The position numbers and the translations under genes are program-made. A model generated the notes under the pieces. That model made no database searches. It was given only the letters and a program-made list of their open reading frames with translations, and had not been told where the DNA came from. This document shows positions 1 through 7,501 of a stretch of DNA of 13,396 nucleotides, in pieces (the stretch's first letter is position 1; each line of letters starts with the position of its first letter). This stretch comes from Gammaproteobacteria bacterium (lineage in GTDB: Bacteria; Pseudomonadota; Gammaproteobacteria; SZUA-229): positions 1 through 13,396 of the forward strand of contig JALTRC010000645.1 of the NCBI GenBank assembly GCA_026998145.1, written 5' to 3'.

Positions 1-801
1 CTGATGGTATCCGGCGATTTTCTTAATGATCTGCTCGCCATCGCTTTCAAACAGCACAAAATAGCGGATGTAATCGAGAAACAGCTCCCGGTCGAAAAAG
101 CCGCGTACCAGTGTTTCCAGCTGCCACGTAAGTTTCGGCTTGTCATCTTCATGTTTGATGGTGCGCCAGGGCATGAAGCGTTCCTGGTTGGCGGTGAGCG
201 AGCCCACCCGGGCGGTGTAGCCATCACTGACTACCAGCGCCTCATTGAAGATGAACAGGTCGCCGATCTCATCCTTGTAGGTCTGCAACTGGTTGAAGGC
301 ATCCCAGATATCGGCATTTTCATCACTGGGGCTTTTCAGTTCCAGTACGGCAAAGGGCAGGCCATTGATAAAACAGATCACATCCGGTCGGCGCGGTTGC
401 CTGGTGCCGCTGATGGTAAACTGATTGATGGCAACAAAGCGGTTGTTGGTGAGTTGCTCAAAATCGACAAGGAACGCATGGTCGTTGTGTATCTCATCAT
501 CCTGCTTGAACTCGACAGGCACCCCTTCCAGTAATAGACGGTGAAATGCACGGTTATTGGTAATGAGATCCAGGCTCTCAGCCTGTGAGAGTTTCGATAA
601 CACCTGCTCGAAGCACTCATGCGGTAGGTGCGGGTTGATATGGGTAAAGGCAACCTCAAGGTCATGCCTGAGAACAACCTGGGCATAATCATCGCGCTGT
701 GGGTCGATGCCATCCGGGGCAATGTCCGGCCCGTAAACGACATCCCAGCCGCCTTCACGGAACCAGTCCAGGCAGAGCTTTTCGAGTTGCTCTTCATTCA
801 T
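1..801 (-). CDS. hsdR: Type I restriction enzyme subunit R, N-terminal part (cut by window edge)
   Basis: HsdR is the ATP-dependent translocase and endonuclease subunit of a Type I restriction enzyme. It cuts unmethylated foreign DNA in complex with HsdM and HsdS. Only the first 267 codons lie in the window; the frame is open to the left edge, so the helicase motor is outside. The visible part is the N-terminal PD-(D/E)xK nuclease domain. RRPD ends at Asp140, LELK contains Glu154 and Lys156, and the following QLQTY (Gln171 to Tyr175) fits the QxxxY motif typical of HsdR nucleases. All key residues are present, so the nuclease looks intact. The ATG at 801-799 overlaps the TGA of the upstream doc gene by 4 bases (ATGA), which implies translational coupling. 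Identification is firm. Whether the full gene is intact cannot be judged here. Confidence 0.95.
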   Translation of the reverse strand, partial: MNEEQLEKLCLDWFREGGWDVVYGPDIAPDGIDPQRDDYAQVVLRHDLEVAFTHINPHLPHECFEQVLSKLSQAESLDLITNNRAFHRLLLEGVPVEFKQDDEIHNDHAFLVDFEQLTNNRFVAINQFTISGTRQPRRPDVICFINGLPFAVLELKSPSDENADIWDAFNQLQTYKDEIGDLFIFNEALVVSDGYTARVGSLTANQERFMPWRTIKHEDDKPKLTWQLETLVRGFFDRELFLDYIRYFVLFESDGEQIIKKIAGYHQ

Positions 802-1244
802 AGTATTCCATCTCCCACCGCATCAATAAGTTCCAGTTTTAATGCTTCTGGATATTCATCATCTAAAATCAATGAAGTGACTAGTTGAAGTAACAGATCC
901 TTTGAAATTTTATTTTCTGCTAACCAAACTACAATATTTTCCATTTCCAGTACAAATTTCTGTACACAATAATCGTATCCATTCAACTCTAAAAAATAGG
1001 CTCCCAGTGTCAGGCTTGATCGTTTATTGCCATCATTAAAGGCATGGAATTTATTGATTGCAAAAACCAGATGGTTGAGTTTTTCTTCAAATGTCGGATA
1101 GTACAAATTATTTTGAATATGCTCGAGCGTACTCTCCAACGGCCCAAGGTCTTTAATACCCGATAACCCGCCCGAGTTTTCTATAATCCAGTCGTGTACT
1201 TCTACAGCATGCTGAATATCAAAATAGAGGATCATGTTGACCAT
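798..1244 (-). CDS. doc: Doc/Fic family protein (death-on-curing type)
   Basis: This 148-residue protein belongs to the Fic/Doc fold. The active-site motif HAFNDGNKR lies at residues 67-75, with catalytic His67, metal-binding Asp71 and Arg75. Lys74 replaces the second Gly of AMP-transferring Fic proteins (HxFxDGNGR). That Lys is typical of Doc, which phosphorylates elongation factor Tu, so a kinase-like toxin is the favoured role; this is inferred from the motif. Length is close to other Doc proteins. The ATG at 1244 follows the RhuM-like stop after 1 base (TGATATG). AGGA lies 8 bases upstream, which favours this start over the Met at residue 4. No Phd-type antitoxin is next to it, so the RhuM-like neighbour is the candidate partner. 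The gene is visibly more AT-rich than hsdR. Its stop overlaps the hsdR start. Confidence 0.9.
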   Translation of the reverse strand: MVNMILYFDIQHAVEVHDWIIENSGGLSGIKDLGPLESTLEHIQNNLYYPTFEEKLNHLVFAINKFHAFNDGNKRSSLTLGAYFLELNGYDYCVQKFVLEMENIVVWLAENKISKDLLLQLVTSLILDDEYPEALKLELIDAVGDGIL

Positions 1245-1245
1245 A

Positions 1246-2268
1246 TCAGCGATCCTTTAAACGCTTGAGCACTTCCAGTGTTTTGGTGTCAGATAACTGC
1301 TCCTCTAAAGACCGGCTTTTTTCACCAAGAAACCGATCGAAGTCTCCTTCAGGCACTGTCTGGATATAGTGTTCTAATTTGTCGTGGAGTGCATCGCGGA
1401 ACCCCAGATCACGACTTGCCATGCGTACTCTGGCATCATCGATTGAAGGTTTTAAAAATGGATTATTTTCTGCATCCGCTATCATCCGATCCAGCTCAGA
1501 AGGCGTTAGTTTACGACCCAGTTCTATAGACTTATCCTTTAGTTGAACAGCCAAACCATGCTCAAAACTGGCAATCGCTTTTAATACCTCGGCATACATG
1601 GTGTCGCGGGTTTTGTCTTTATTAGCCAGCTTGAGCACTTTTTTATATTCAACCGCATTTTCCATAAATACAGCCTGGTATATCTTATCTGTGTACATGA
1701 CATATTTATAATTGCCCATCGCCAGATAGTCCCGCAAAGCGTCGGTAAATTGCCTCCGGTAGCTATCTTCCATATAAGCGGCAGGAAGGTAGTCCTGATC
1801 TCGTTGATTAATATACTTAGTATGACCACCAGCCTTTTCTGCCACCACATCAATCACAATATCCAGCATACGGCTACGGATGGCTCTAGCCCGCTCACTT
1901 TCTGTTACTAGCATGGCAATATTGAGTACAGCCCGAAAGCTGAATACCCCAAGTGAGGGGGCTTTAGGGTCAATGATGTCGACGACATTTGTGTCGTCGA
2001 CATAGGCTATCTTCATGTTTTTTAAAGAGTTTCCCCTTAAAATTCGATAACCGTTTGCTTTCAGCTCATCACCATGGCTACTCAAATAACGATCAATAGT
2101 TCGCTCATCAACATCAAGAATGTCAGCAGTCTGAGCCTTGGTAAACAAGGTTTCACCCTCAAAGCTCAGCCCCCCCAATGCCAGATGTTCCTCCAGTTGG
2201 CTCAACGCATAACGGTTATTCAGTACATTCTGACGAGCAACCGAAGATGTGGTTAGGTCTTTATTCAC
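1246..2268 (-). CDS. RhuM-like DNA-binding protein, Doc partner
   Basis: This 340-residue protein has an N-terminal helix-turn-helix-like segment at about residues 40-63 (LFTKAQTADILDVDERTIDR). A segment follows (about 105-145, FSFRAVLNIA then RARAIRSRMLDIVIDVV) that resembles the middle part of RhuM/phage antirepressor-type proteins. The rest (about 150-340) is charged and helical, with no enzyme motif I recognise. RhuM-like domains are often found fused to or beside Fic/Doc domains, and here doc follows directly. A role as regulator or antitoxin-like partner of Doc is therefore inferred, not shown. The start is GTG at 2268, supported by a strong GGAGG site (2276-2280, 7 bases upstream). It overlaps the FRG gene stop by 4 bases (GTGA). 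The assignment to RhuM rests on remembered similarity and is moderate; DNA binding is more secure than the family name. Confidence 0.7.
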   Translation of the reverse strand: MNKDLTTSSVARQNVLNNRYALSQLEEHLALGGLSFEGETLFTKAQTADILDVDERTIDRYLSSHGDELKANGYRILRGNSLKNMKIAYVDDTNVVDIIDPKAPSLGVFSFRAVLNIAMLVTESERARAIRSRMLDIVIDVVAEKAGGHTKYINQRDQDYLPAAYMEDSYRRQFTDALRDYLAMGNYKYVMYTDKIYQAVFMENAVEYKKVLKLANKDKTRDTMYAEVLKAIASFEHGLAVQLKDKSIELGRKLTPSELDRMIADAENNPFLKPSIDDARVRMASRDLGFRDALHDKLEHYIQTVPEGDFDRFLGEKSRSLEEQLSDTKTLEVLKRLKDR

Positions 2269-3503
2269 TTTGAGTCCTCCCTGGCCATGACATCCAGAAT
2301 ATTGTTAATAACAACATCCCTGGCATTAACCGGATAACCATATTTTCTGAGCAAAACGCGAGTGCTGTTTTTCATTTCAGCCTGAAGGGTTTCCCGTTCC
2401 TGCCAGTCAACCAGCATGGATTTTGACAGTGTTTTGGCAAGTTGCTCGGCGATGAGTTTTAATCTGCCCGGCTCTACTTCCCTGCTTTCAGTGGGTGCTT
2501 CCAGTAACTCCAGTATTGATCCCATTTCGGGCGTGGGCTGTGTATCTGACACTTCTTGCGCTGGTTCTACAGTAGGCCTTGCAGGTTTTTCCTGGGAAGG
2601 TGCTAATGAAGGCTTTAGATGCCGCTCGCGTTCTGACTCACTGATAAAAATATTGCAGTAATCCGCAGCACCGATTAAATCGGGGAACAGACTGGCATGG
2701 TGTACATTCATACGGCGAAGATGCTTTAAGCAAGCCGGTTGATCTTCGTTTTTAATATAAATTTTACAGATATATTTTGCCAATATAGCGGCTTGCTCAT
2801 CTTCAGCGGCCTGTTTTAACTCGTCATCTGGGAAGTCATCATCGGTTAATACTTCAGTCAGTTTATTTTCGATAGTGGCATCAAAGGGTGAGAAGGTAAA
2901 CAAACCCGCTTGACTGACCAGACGACCATGGTCATCCTTGGTGGGTTCAAACACTCGAATATCCGGGCATAGTTCGTCATCCGCAATAAAACTTTTATTA
3001 AGCACATAAACAGCCCGGTAGGGATTATCTTTTTCATCTGCCCGGTCTTCTTTGCAAAAGGCAAAAAACAAAGCCACATAAGGAGAGTAGGTCCAGTCCA
3101 GCAGAGGTGTCATTAAGCCATGATGCTGGCCAATTGACCAAAGCTCATCATCCTGTAAACCATCTTCCAGCAAACTATGGTCTGTTGTGCGGCCACGGAT
3201 TGCTTTGCGAAACAGCGCCAGTTGCTCATTGGCCAGGCTTTCTGTAATGATGTCATTTTGTGTCACTCTGGCCAGAGTGGGCGTCATACTCCAGTCATAG
3301 CGCCTGTGACCACGAAAAATAAGTTGTGTTGATGTGATATTAAAAAAGCCATTCTCCAGTAATGGAGTGAAATCCCGCCAATGTTCTAAACGGGTAACAG
3401 GAATACGGCCGCTAATTTGATCGGAGGTAATCTCAAAGCTTGCTTCTGGCTTGTCGTTATTCCAGAGTGGAATCTTTTCCCAATACGATGTGCTTTTGCT
3501 CAT
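2265..3503 (-). CDS. FRG-domain protein with HsdR-like C-terminal tail
   Basis: This 412-residue protein has three parts. Residues about 35-290 form an FRG domain: the name-giving Phe-Arg-Gly is at 63-65 in LIFRGHRRYDW, GQHHGLMTPLLDWT at 125-138 is the hallmark second motif, and GRLVSQAGLFTFSP lies at 193-206. FRG domains occur in bacterial and phage proteins of poorly known function, often near defence genes. Residues about 297-345 are a proline- and glutamate-rich linker. Residues about 347-410 (for example LVDWQERETLQAEM and LLRKYGYP) closely resemble the C-terminal helical tail of HsdR proteins (DUF3387 type). That tail is thought to contact the methyltransferase. Docking on the R-M complex is my inference. 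The ATG at 3503 has AGGG 7 bases upstream. The stop overlaps the GTG start of the RhuM-like gene. Confidence 0.85.
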   Translation of the reverse strand: MSKSTSYWEKIPLWNNDKPEASFEITSDQISGRIPVTRLEHWRDFTPLLENGFFNITSTQLIFRGHRRYDWSMTPTLARVTQNDIITESLANEQLALFRKAIRGRTTDHSLLEDGLQDDELWSIGQHHGLMTPLLDWTYSPYVALFFAFCKEDRADEKDNPYRAVYVLNKSFIADDELCPDIRVFEPTKDDHGRLVSQAGLFTFSPFDATIENKLTEVLTDDDFPDDELKQAAEDEQAAILAKYICKIYIKNEDQPACLKHLRRMNVHHASLFPDLIGAADYCNIFISESERERHLKPSLAPSQEKPARPTVEPAQEVSDTQPTPEMGSILELLEAPTESREVEPGRLKLIAEQLAKTLSKSMLVDWQERETLQAEMKNSTRVLLRKYGYPVNARDVVINNILDVMAREDSK

Positions 3504-3641
3504 GACCTTACCCTATTGATAATCTCAACCAAATAAAGCCAGTTCTTTATGCACGTAGAAGGGGTATGGCCATCCACATTGCAGCCATTGATTGCGAACC
3601 TGGGCCAGAAGGGGGGATTGAGATGGCATTTTCTTCTCATA
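3504..3641 (-). other. Gap between hsdS and FRG gene, with possible 34-codon ORF
   Basis: This 138-base gap is the only sizeable one inside the restriction island. On the minus strand it contains an ATG at 3629 and a TGA at 3527-3525, which would encode a 34-residue peptide with a striking aromatic run (QWLQCGWPYPFYVHKELALF). The ribosome site is weak (GAAG just before the ATG). I do not recognise the peptide. It may be a remnant of a displaced gene, a real small protein, or chance. I see no convincing -35/-10 pair and no strong hairpin with a T-run, so it remains open whether the FRG-to-hsdR block is transcribed from here or by read-through from hsdM-hsdS. Confidence 0.3.
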
Positions 3642-5015
3642 TCAGGCTTCTTCCGTACTTGGTATGGTTAGCTCTCCGGAGAGGAGTTTGGGGAGAAGGG
3701 AATCGCGAGTTTCTACTAATGTGTTTGTTTCCAATCGTTGTTCAATTTGCTTCTCAAGCAGAGAATCGATTAACTCAGTACCTTTCAGTAAAATGTAGTC
3801 AGTAGGAATTGCGCACTTGGCACTTGCTAGATGCTCTCGTTTTATATGCCCCATTGTTACTGCTTTGTCGGCAGCAATACGCTGGAACTCTGCAAGGTGG
3901 TGCTTCGTGAAATAGTAGTAGAACCATTTCGGGTACGTTTCTGATGTAACTTTAAACAGATGCTGGTTAAGCGCTGCTTTTCCTCCACACCAAATATCAA
4001 CAACAAGAGAACCTGACCAAGAGAAAACAACGTCCCCATCGTCGATAATGCATTCAGGTTTAATATTTGGTGATGCTTTCTCTTCACCATTAGCAAAACC
4101 TTTTTTAAGCTGAGAAATTTTGACTACAGGCAAAAACTCATTTTCATTTTTTGGCCTGAATTTCTGAAGAGCCAGGCCATTCTGATAATAAGCTATCTCG
4201 TCTAAGGGCAAGGTATCCCACCCCTCCGGAATCTCCCCCAGCTCCGAATCGATCATCGCCGATGGAAACAGCGCGGCGGTTTGTGTCAGTTCAGCATAAG
4301 CCTCGGGTTGGTCGGCTTGCAGTTGTTTAAGGGCGGCTTCGTCTTTAGCGGAGATCGTCGACATGGCGGCAAGCTCGGCCTGTTCGGCAGTGCCGCCTGC
4401 TTCCAACACTGCCATCTTGGCCTTGACCGGTTCAAAATCCACAAACCAACTTTTGAAAATAGCCTGGGCGATTTGTTCGAGGGTTTGGTTGGTTTGGGTG
4501 TTGGCCTTTATCTTTTCGTTAATTCCCAAAAATATATTGGCAACATCATCCTGTACTTTTCGATCTGGTAAAAAGAATTCAAACTGCCCCAATACTTTGG
4601 CATTCGCACCAGCTTGTGCAGATCCGCTTTTTGAGCCAGCGACATAATCCCACCATCTTTGACCTCGCATTTGGAGCCAGACAAAATATGGATTTGCTAA
4701 ATCAGGATTAATTCGAAATCTAATCAAATAAGAAGCAAATACGGCTTCCCCAGTGTAGGAGTATAAGTAGTTTTCGCCTGTGCTGTTTCCTGTCCTAGCT
4801 ACGACAATATCACCTTCATTGAGTTTGTTTTTCGAAAGCTTTTTAGCATCAATTTCGCAGTATGGCACTTCATCCCAATCAACCACACCACCTTGAATAT
4901 CCGTAATCCGTAGAAACTTTGGACCAACCTTCTGAGTATTAGCGCTGGCAGTGTATCCGTAAGAAACATCAGTACTTAAATCCACAAGTTTTACGTTTGT
5001 GTTCTCAAACGTCAT
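3642..5015 (-). CDS. hsdS: Type I restriction enzyme specificity subunit S
   Basis: HsdS reads the bipartite DNA target for both methylation and restriction. The 457-residue protein has the usual two-fold layout: target recognition domain 1 (about 1-155), a conserved helical spacer (about 156-260, with TLEQIAQAIFKSWFVDFEPV), target recognition domain 2 (about 262-405, opening with GEIPEGWDTLPL), and a C-terminal helix pair (about 406-457) ending in RDSLLPKLLSGEL. Both half-site domains appear complete, so an asymmetric two-part target is expected; the bases cannot be predicted. I chose the ATG at 5015, which overlaps the hsdM stop by 11 bases (ATGACGTTTGA). An in-frame start at 5072 would add 19 arginine-rich residues that merely read through hsdM. 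The recognition-domain segments are more AT-rich than the spacer, the pattern expected when recognition domains are exchanged. Confidence 0.95.
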   Translation of the reverse strand: MTFENTNVKLVDLSTDVSYGYTASANTQKVGPKFLRITDIQGGVVDWDEVPYCEIDAKKLSKNKLNEGDIVVARTGNSTGENYLYSYTGEAVFASYLIRFRINPDLANPYFVWLQMRGQRWWDYVAGSKSGSAQAGANAKVLGQFEFFLPDRKVQDDVANIFLGINEKIKANTQTNQTLEQIAQAIFKSWFVDFEPVKAKMAVLEAGGTAEQAELAAMSTISAKDEAALKQLQADQPEAYAELTQTAALFPSAMIDSELGEIPEGWDTLPLDEIAYYQNGLALQKFRPKNENEFLPVVKISQLKKGFANGEEKASPNIKPECIIDDGDVVFSWSGSLVVDIWCGGKAALNQHLFKVTSETYPKWFYYYFTKHHLAEFQRIAADKAVTMGHIKREHLASAKCAIPTDYILLKGTELIDSLLEKQIEQRLETNTLVETRDSLLPKLLSGELTIPSTEEA

Positions 5016-6906
5016 AACCGATACCCGCCAAATTCTTCTTAATCTCACCCTCCAGCCGATCCGACTCCTCAAATTGTGCCTTCAATTGTTCAGTCAACCG
5101 CGTCATCTTTTCAGCAAAAGGCTCGCTGTCTTCCTCCTGATCCGCCGCTCCCACATAACGTCCTGGTGTGAGTACATAGTCGTGTTTTTTTATGTCGTCG
5201 AGGCTGGCTGAGTAGCAGAAGCCTTTTTCGTCGCTCCGGGCTCCATGCCCTCCCGCGACATTCGTACTTACCTGTACATCATCTTCGTTATTCCAGTTTC
5301 CTTGTTGCCAGTTATGGAAGGTGTCAGCGATTTTGGCGATGTCTTCCTGAGTGAAGTCACGCAGTACCCGGTCTTTCATATAGCCCAGATTGCGGGCATC
5401 GATAAACAGGGTTTTACCGCGCCGGTCGGTTTTTTTCTTATCCAGCGACAGGCCATTGGCCTTGTCTTTGGTCAAAAACCAGATGCAGGCGGGGATTTGT
5501 GTGTTGGTGAACAACTGCCCGGGCAGAGCCACCATGCACTCGACCAGGTCGGCTTCGATCAATGCCTTGCGAATTTCACCTTCGTTATTGGTATTGGAGC
5601 TCATGGAACCGTTGGCGAGCAGCAGTGCCATTGAACCCTGGTCATTGAGGTGGTGCAGCATGTGCTGTATCCAGGCAAAATTAGCGTTGCCTTTGGGCGG
5701 GGTGCCGTATTTCCAGCGCACGTCATTTTCCAACTTCTCATGCCACCAGTCTTTGATATTGAAGGGTGGATTGGCCATGACGTAATCGGCCCGCAGGTCC
5801 GGGTGCTGGTCATCCAGAAAGCTGTCAGCATTCTTTTTACCAAAGTTAAAATCGATGCCCCGGATGGCCATATTCATAGCAGCCAGTTTCCAGGTGGTGG
5901 GGTTGCTTTCCTGGCCGTAGACAGAGATGTGCTTTTTTTGTTCGTTGGCATCGTAATGTTTTTCAGCGGCGTGGGCTTCAAGAAACTTGTCATTGGAAAC
6001 AAAGAAGCCACCGGCTCCCATGGCGGGGTCATAGACGCGGCCGTTGTAGGGGGCGAGCATTTCAACAATTAGGGTGACGATGCTCTTGGGCGTGTAATAT
6101 TGCCCACCCTGTTTACCTTCGGCCAGGGCAAACTGGCCAAGAAAGTATTCATACACATGGCCGAGAATGTCTTTGCTGTGCAGGTCCAGCTTTTGTCCGT
6201 TGTACTCAGGTTTGCTGAAACTGGTATTGGAGAATTTGTTAATCAGTTCAGACAAATTGTGGTTTTCGACCTGATACTGGCTGATGCGGCTCAGCACGCC
6301 TTTAAGTTTTGGGTTGGCGAGCTTGTCGTCGATTTTATAGGTTTCGATGGCTTCCAGTGCATAATCAATTAACCAGGAAATAGAGGTGAGTTTTCGAGTG
6401 ATAACAGGGTCTTTGTATTTTTCGTCTTTCTTTGCCTGAGATTTTTTGTGTTCTGCTCTGATTTTTTCAGCTTGCTCAGCACTAACTTCATTGCCTTTGT
6501 ATTCCAGCCATAAAACAGAACCTATTGGTTGCGCAATAGTTTCTTTTAAATAATTCCATCGGGCGCGTTTGGGCACCCAAAATACATTTTTTTCCTGATA
6601 ATATTCATGCAATTCCAGTTCGGCATTGACTGCTTCCTCGTACGCCTCATCACTGTCGTAGTCTTCACCTGGCATGTAATAAATATTGCCATCGCTGCTA
6701 TCCTTTGTGAATAAAGTGCGCAGCTCCTGCTGGCGTTCTTCAAAGGCATCGGAGACATATTTCAGAAAGATTAAGCTCAATACGACATGCTTATAGTTGG
6801 CAGCATCCAGATTGTTGCGCAGCTTGTCGGCCGCCTTCCAGAGCTTACTGTCAAGGGATTTCAGGAATTCCTGTTCAGCAGTGTTCGCTTGTTTAGCATG
6901 ACTCAT
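5005..6906 (-). CDS. hsdM: Type I restriction enzyme methyltransferase subunit M
   Basis: HsdM is the S-adenosylmethionine-dependent adenine-N6 methyltransferase of the Type I system and also part of the restriction complex. The 633-residue protein has the N-terminal helical domain (LWKAADKLR and LKYVSDAFEER, about 22-57), QYYTPKSIV at 269-277, cofactor motif I DPAMGAGGFF at 293-302, and catalytic motif NPPF at 379-382. The C-terminal coiled segment ends near TEQLKAQF. All catalytic elements are present. It is longer than many relatives because residues about 131-185 form a charged, lysine-rich insertion between the helical domain and the catalytic domain. I chose the ATG at 6906, where family similarity begins (SHAKQANTAEQEFL). 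The longer in-frame start at 6963 reads through remains of the upstream regulator. hsdS follows with an 11-base overlap. Confidence 0.96.
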   Translation of the reverse strand: MSHAKQANTAEQEFLKSLDSKLWKAADKLRNNLDAANYKHVVLSLIFLKYVSDAFEERQQELRTLFTKDSSDGNIYYMPGEDYDSDEAYEEAVNAELELHEYYQEKNVFWVPKRARWNYLKETIAQPIGSVLWLEYKGNEVSAEQAEKIRAEHKKSQAKKDEKYKDPVITRKLTSISWLIDYALEAIETYKIDDKLANPKLKGVLSRISQYQVENHNLSELINKFSNTSFSKPEYNGQKLDLHSKDILGHVYEYFLGQFALAEGKQGGQYYTPKSIVTLIVEMLAPYNGRVYDPAMGAGGFFVSNDKFLEAHAAEKHYDANEQKKHISVYGQESNPTTWKLAAMNMAIRGIDFNFGKKNADSFLDDQHPDLRADYVMANPPFNIKDWWHEKLENDVRWKYGTPPKGNANFAWIQHMLHHLNDQGSMALLLANGSMSSNTNNEGEIRKALIEADLVECMVALPGQLFTNTQIPACIWFLTKDKANGLSLDKKKTDRRGKTLFIDARNLGYMKDRVLRDFTQEDIAKIADTFHNWQQGNWNNEDDVQVSTNVAGGHGARSDEKGFCYSASLDDIKKHDYVLTPGRYVGAADQEEDSEPFAEKMTRLTEQLKAQFEESDRLEGEIKKNLAGIGYDV

Positions 6907-6995
6907 AGGGTTTTCTCGAAATTTGGATGAGGAACAATGTGCATTTCTACGATACGGTTCCACTGGTTACCTGCTTCTCGTGCTTGATTAGCAGG
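6906..6995 (-). pseudogene. Remnant of WYL regulator C-terminal part
   Basis: On the minus strand, in a frame shifted relative to the truncated regulator upstream, 30 codons read on to a TGA at 6905-6903. They include QWNRIVEMHIVPHPNFEK. This resembles the stretch that follows the WYL domain in BrxR/CapW-type regulators (W-N-R-I-V-E, then a hydrophobic strand and V-P-H-P-N). It therefore looks like the surviving downstream piece of the same gene, joined to the N-terminal part after loss of the intervening codons and a change of frame. The remnant frame ends in ATGA, overlapping the hsdM start. Similarity is from memory; a database comparison would settle it. Confidence 0.6.
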
Positions 6996-7501
6996 TCATT
7001 ATCAACTAATACAAAGAGGCTAATCTCTCTAGTTGTGCGTCCACTGGATAGTGGCCGGCATTCAATCTTTAATGCTTTCTTTTGATGGATTGATTTCGTA
7101 ACTGCGGCTAATGTGCCCAGCTTGGGGAAGTTGAGCTGGATAGGTGCCTCTGCAACTATAAGCCCATTGTTTATTTCGACGTGATCGTCACCCAGTCCGT
7201 GATATAGTGCCGGCAAAGCCTGCTGACCGCCATGGTTAAACACAGGCTTGAAGGTATCAGCCTGGGTATAGGATTTTGCACTGCTGTCGTAAATAAGATT
7301 TTTCGGTGCTATTTCTTTATATAACGAGATGTCTCGTGTGGCTGCCGAAGCTTTAATACCAAGGTTATTTCGATTGACAGTGCCTAGAAAACGCCGCTTA
7401 AAGTCTATATAAAATAGCCTCTCTTTTTGCATCTGACTTATGTTATTTAGCTTTTTTTGTATAAGCTGGGGTTGAGACATTTCTTTGCCGTTTTCCTGCA
7501 T
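6947..7501 (-). CDS. Truncated WYL-domain transcriptional regulator (BrxR/CapW-like)
   Basis: This 184-residue protein begins with a winged-helix segment (about 25-70: MQKERLFYIDF, then ATRDISLYKEIAPKNL) typical of WYL repressors that control defence loci such as BREX (BrxR) and CBASS (CapW). Residues about 128-168 start a WYL domain (LAAVTKSIHQKKALKIECRPLSS style, then REISLFVLVD). The usual continuation (RWHVRAY-like strand and C-terminal domain) is missing, and the last 16 or so residues look out of frame. The helix-turn-helix region also seems a few residues short (NRNNLGIK). It is probably a decayed regulator, though the DNA-binding part might still be made. ATG 7501 is used here; TTG 7504 and ATG 7480 are alternatives, none with a good ribosome site. 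It lies directly upstream of hsdM, suggesting former control of the R-M operon. Confidence 0.7.
   Translation of the reverse strand: MQENGKEMSQPQLIQKKLNNISQMQKERLFYIDFKRRFLGTVNRNNLGIKASAATRDISLYKEIAPKNLIYDSSAKSYTQADTFKPVFNHGGQQALPALYHGLGDDHVEINNGLIVAEAPIQLNFPKLGTLAAVTKSIHQKKALKIECRPLSSGRTTREISLFVLVDNDLLIKHEKQVTSGTVS

Noticed and set aside
4..534. Long plus-strand frame opposite hsdR
   Set aside because: The minus-strand frame from 801 gives a full HsdR nuclease domain through the same bases; the plus-strand product has no recognisable motif.
378..797. Minus-strand frame starting 4 bases after the hsdR ATG
   Set aside because: It is an out-of-frame reading of hsdR, rich in Ser, Arg and Met with no domain.
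5016..5072. Longer hsdS start at 5072
   Set aside because: The added Arg-rich residues overlap the end of hsdM and are not part of the HsdS family; the ATG at 5015 gives a short, typical overlap.
5245..6072. Several plus-strand frames of 129-140 codons opposite hsdM
   Set aside because: They are antisense shadows of a well-conserved methyltransferase gene, and their products lack family features or ribosome sites.
6907..6963. Longer hsdM start at 6963
   Set aside because: The added residues come from the remnant of the WYL regulator in another frame; HsdM similarity begins at the ATG at 6906.
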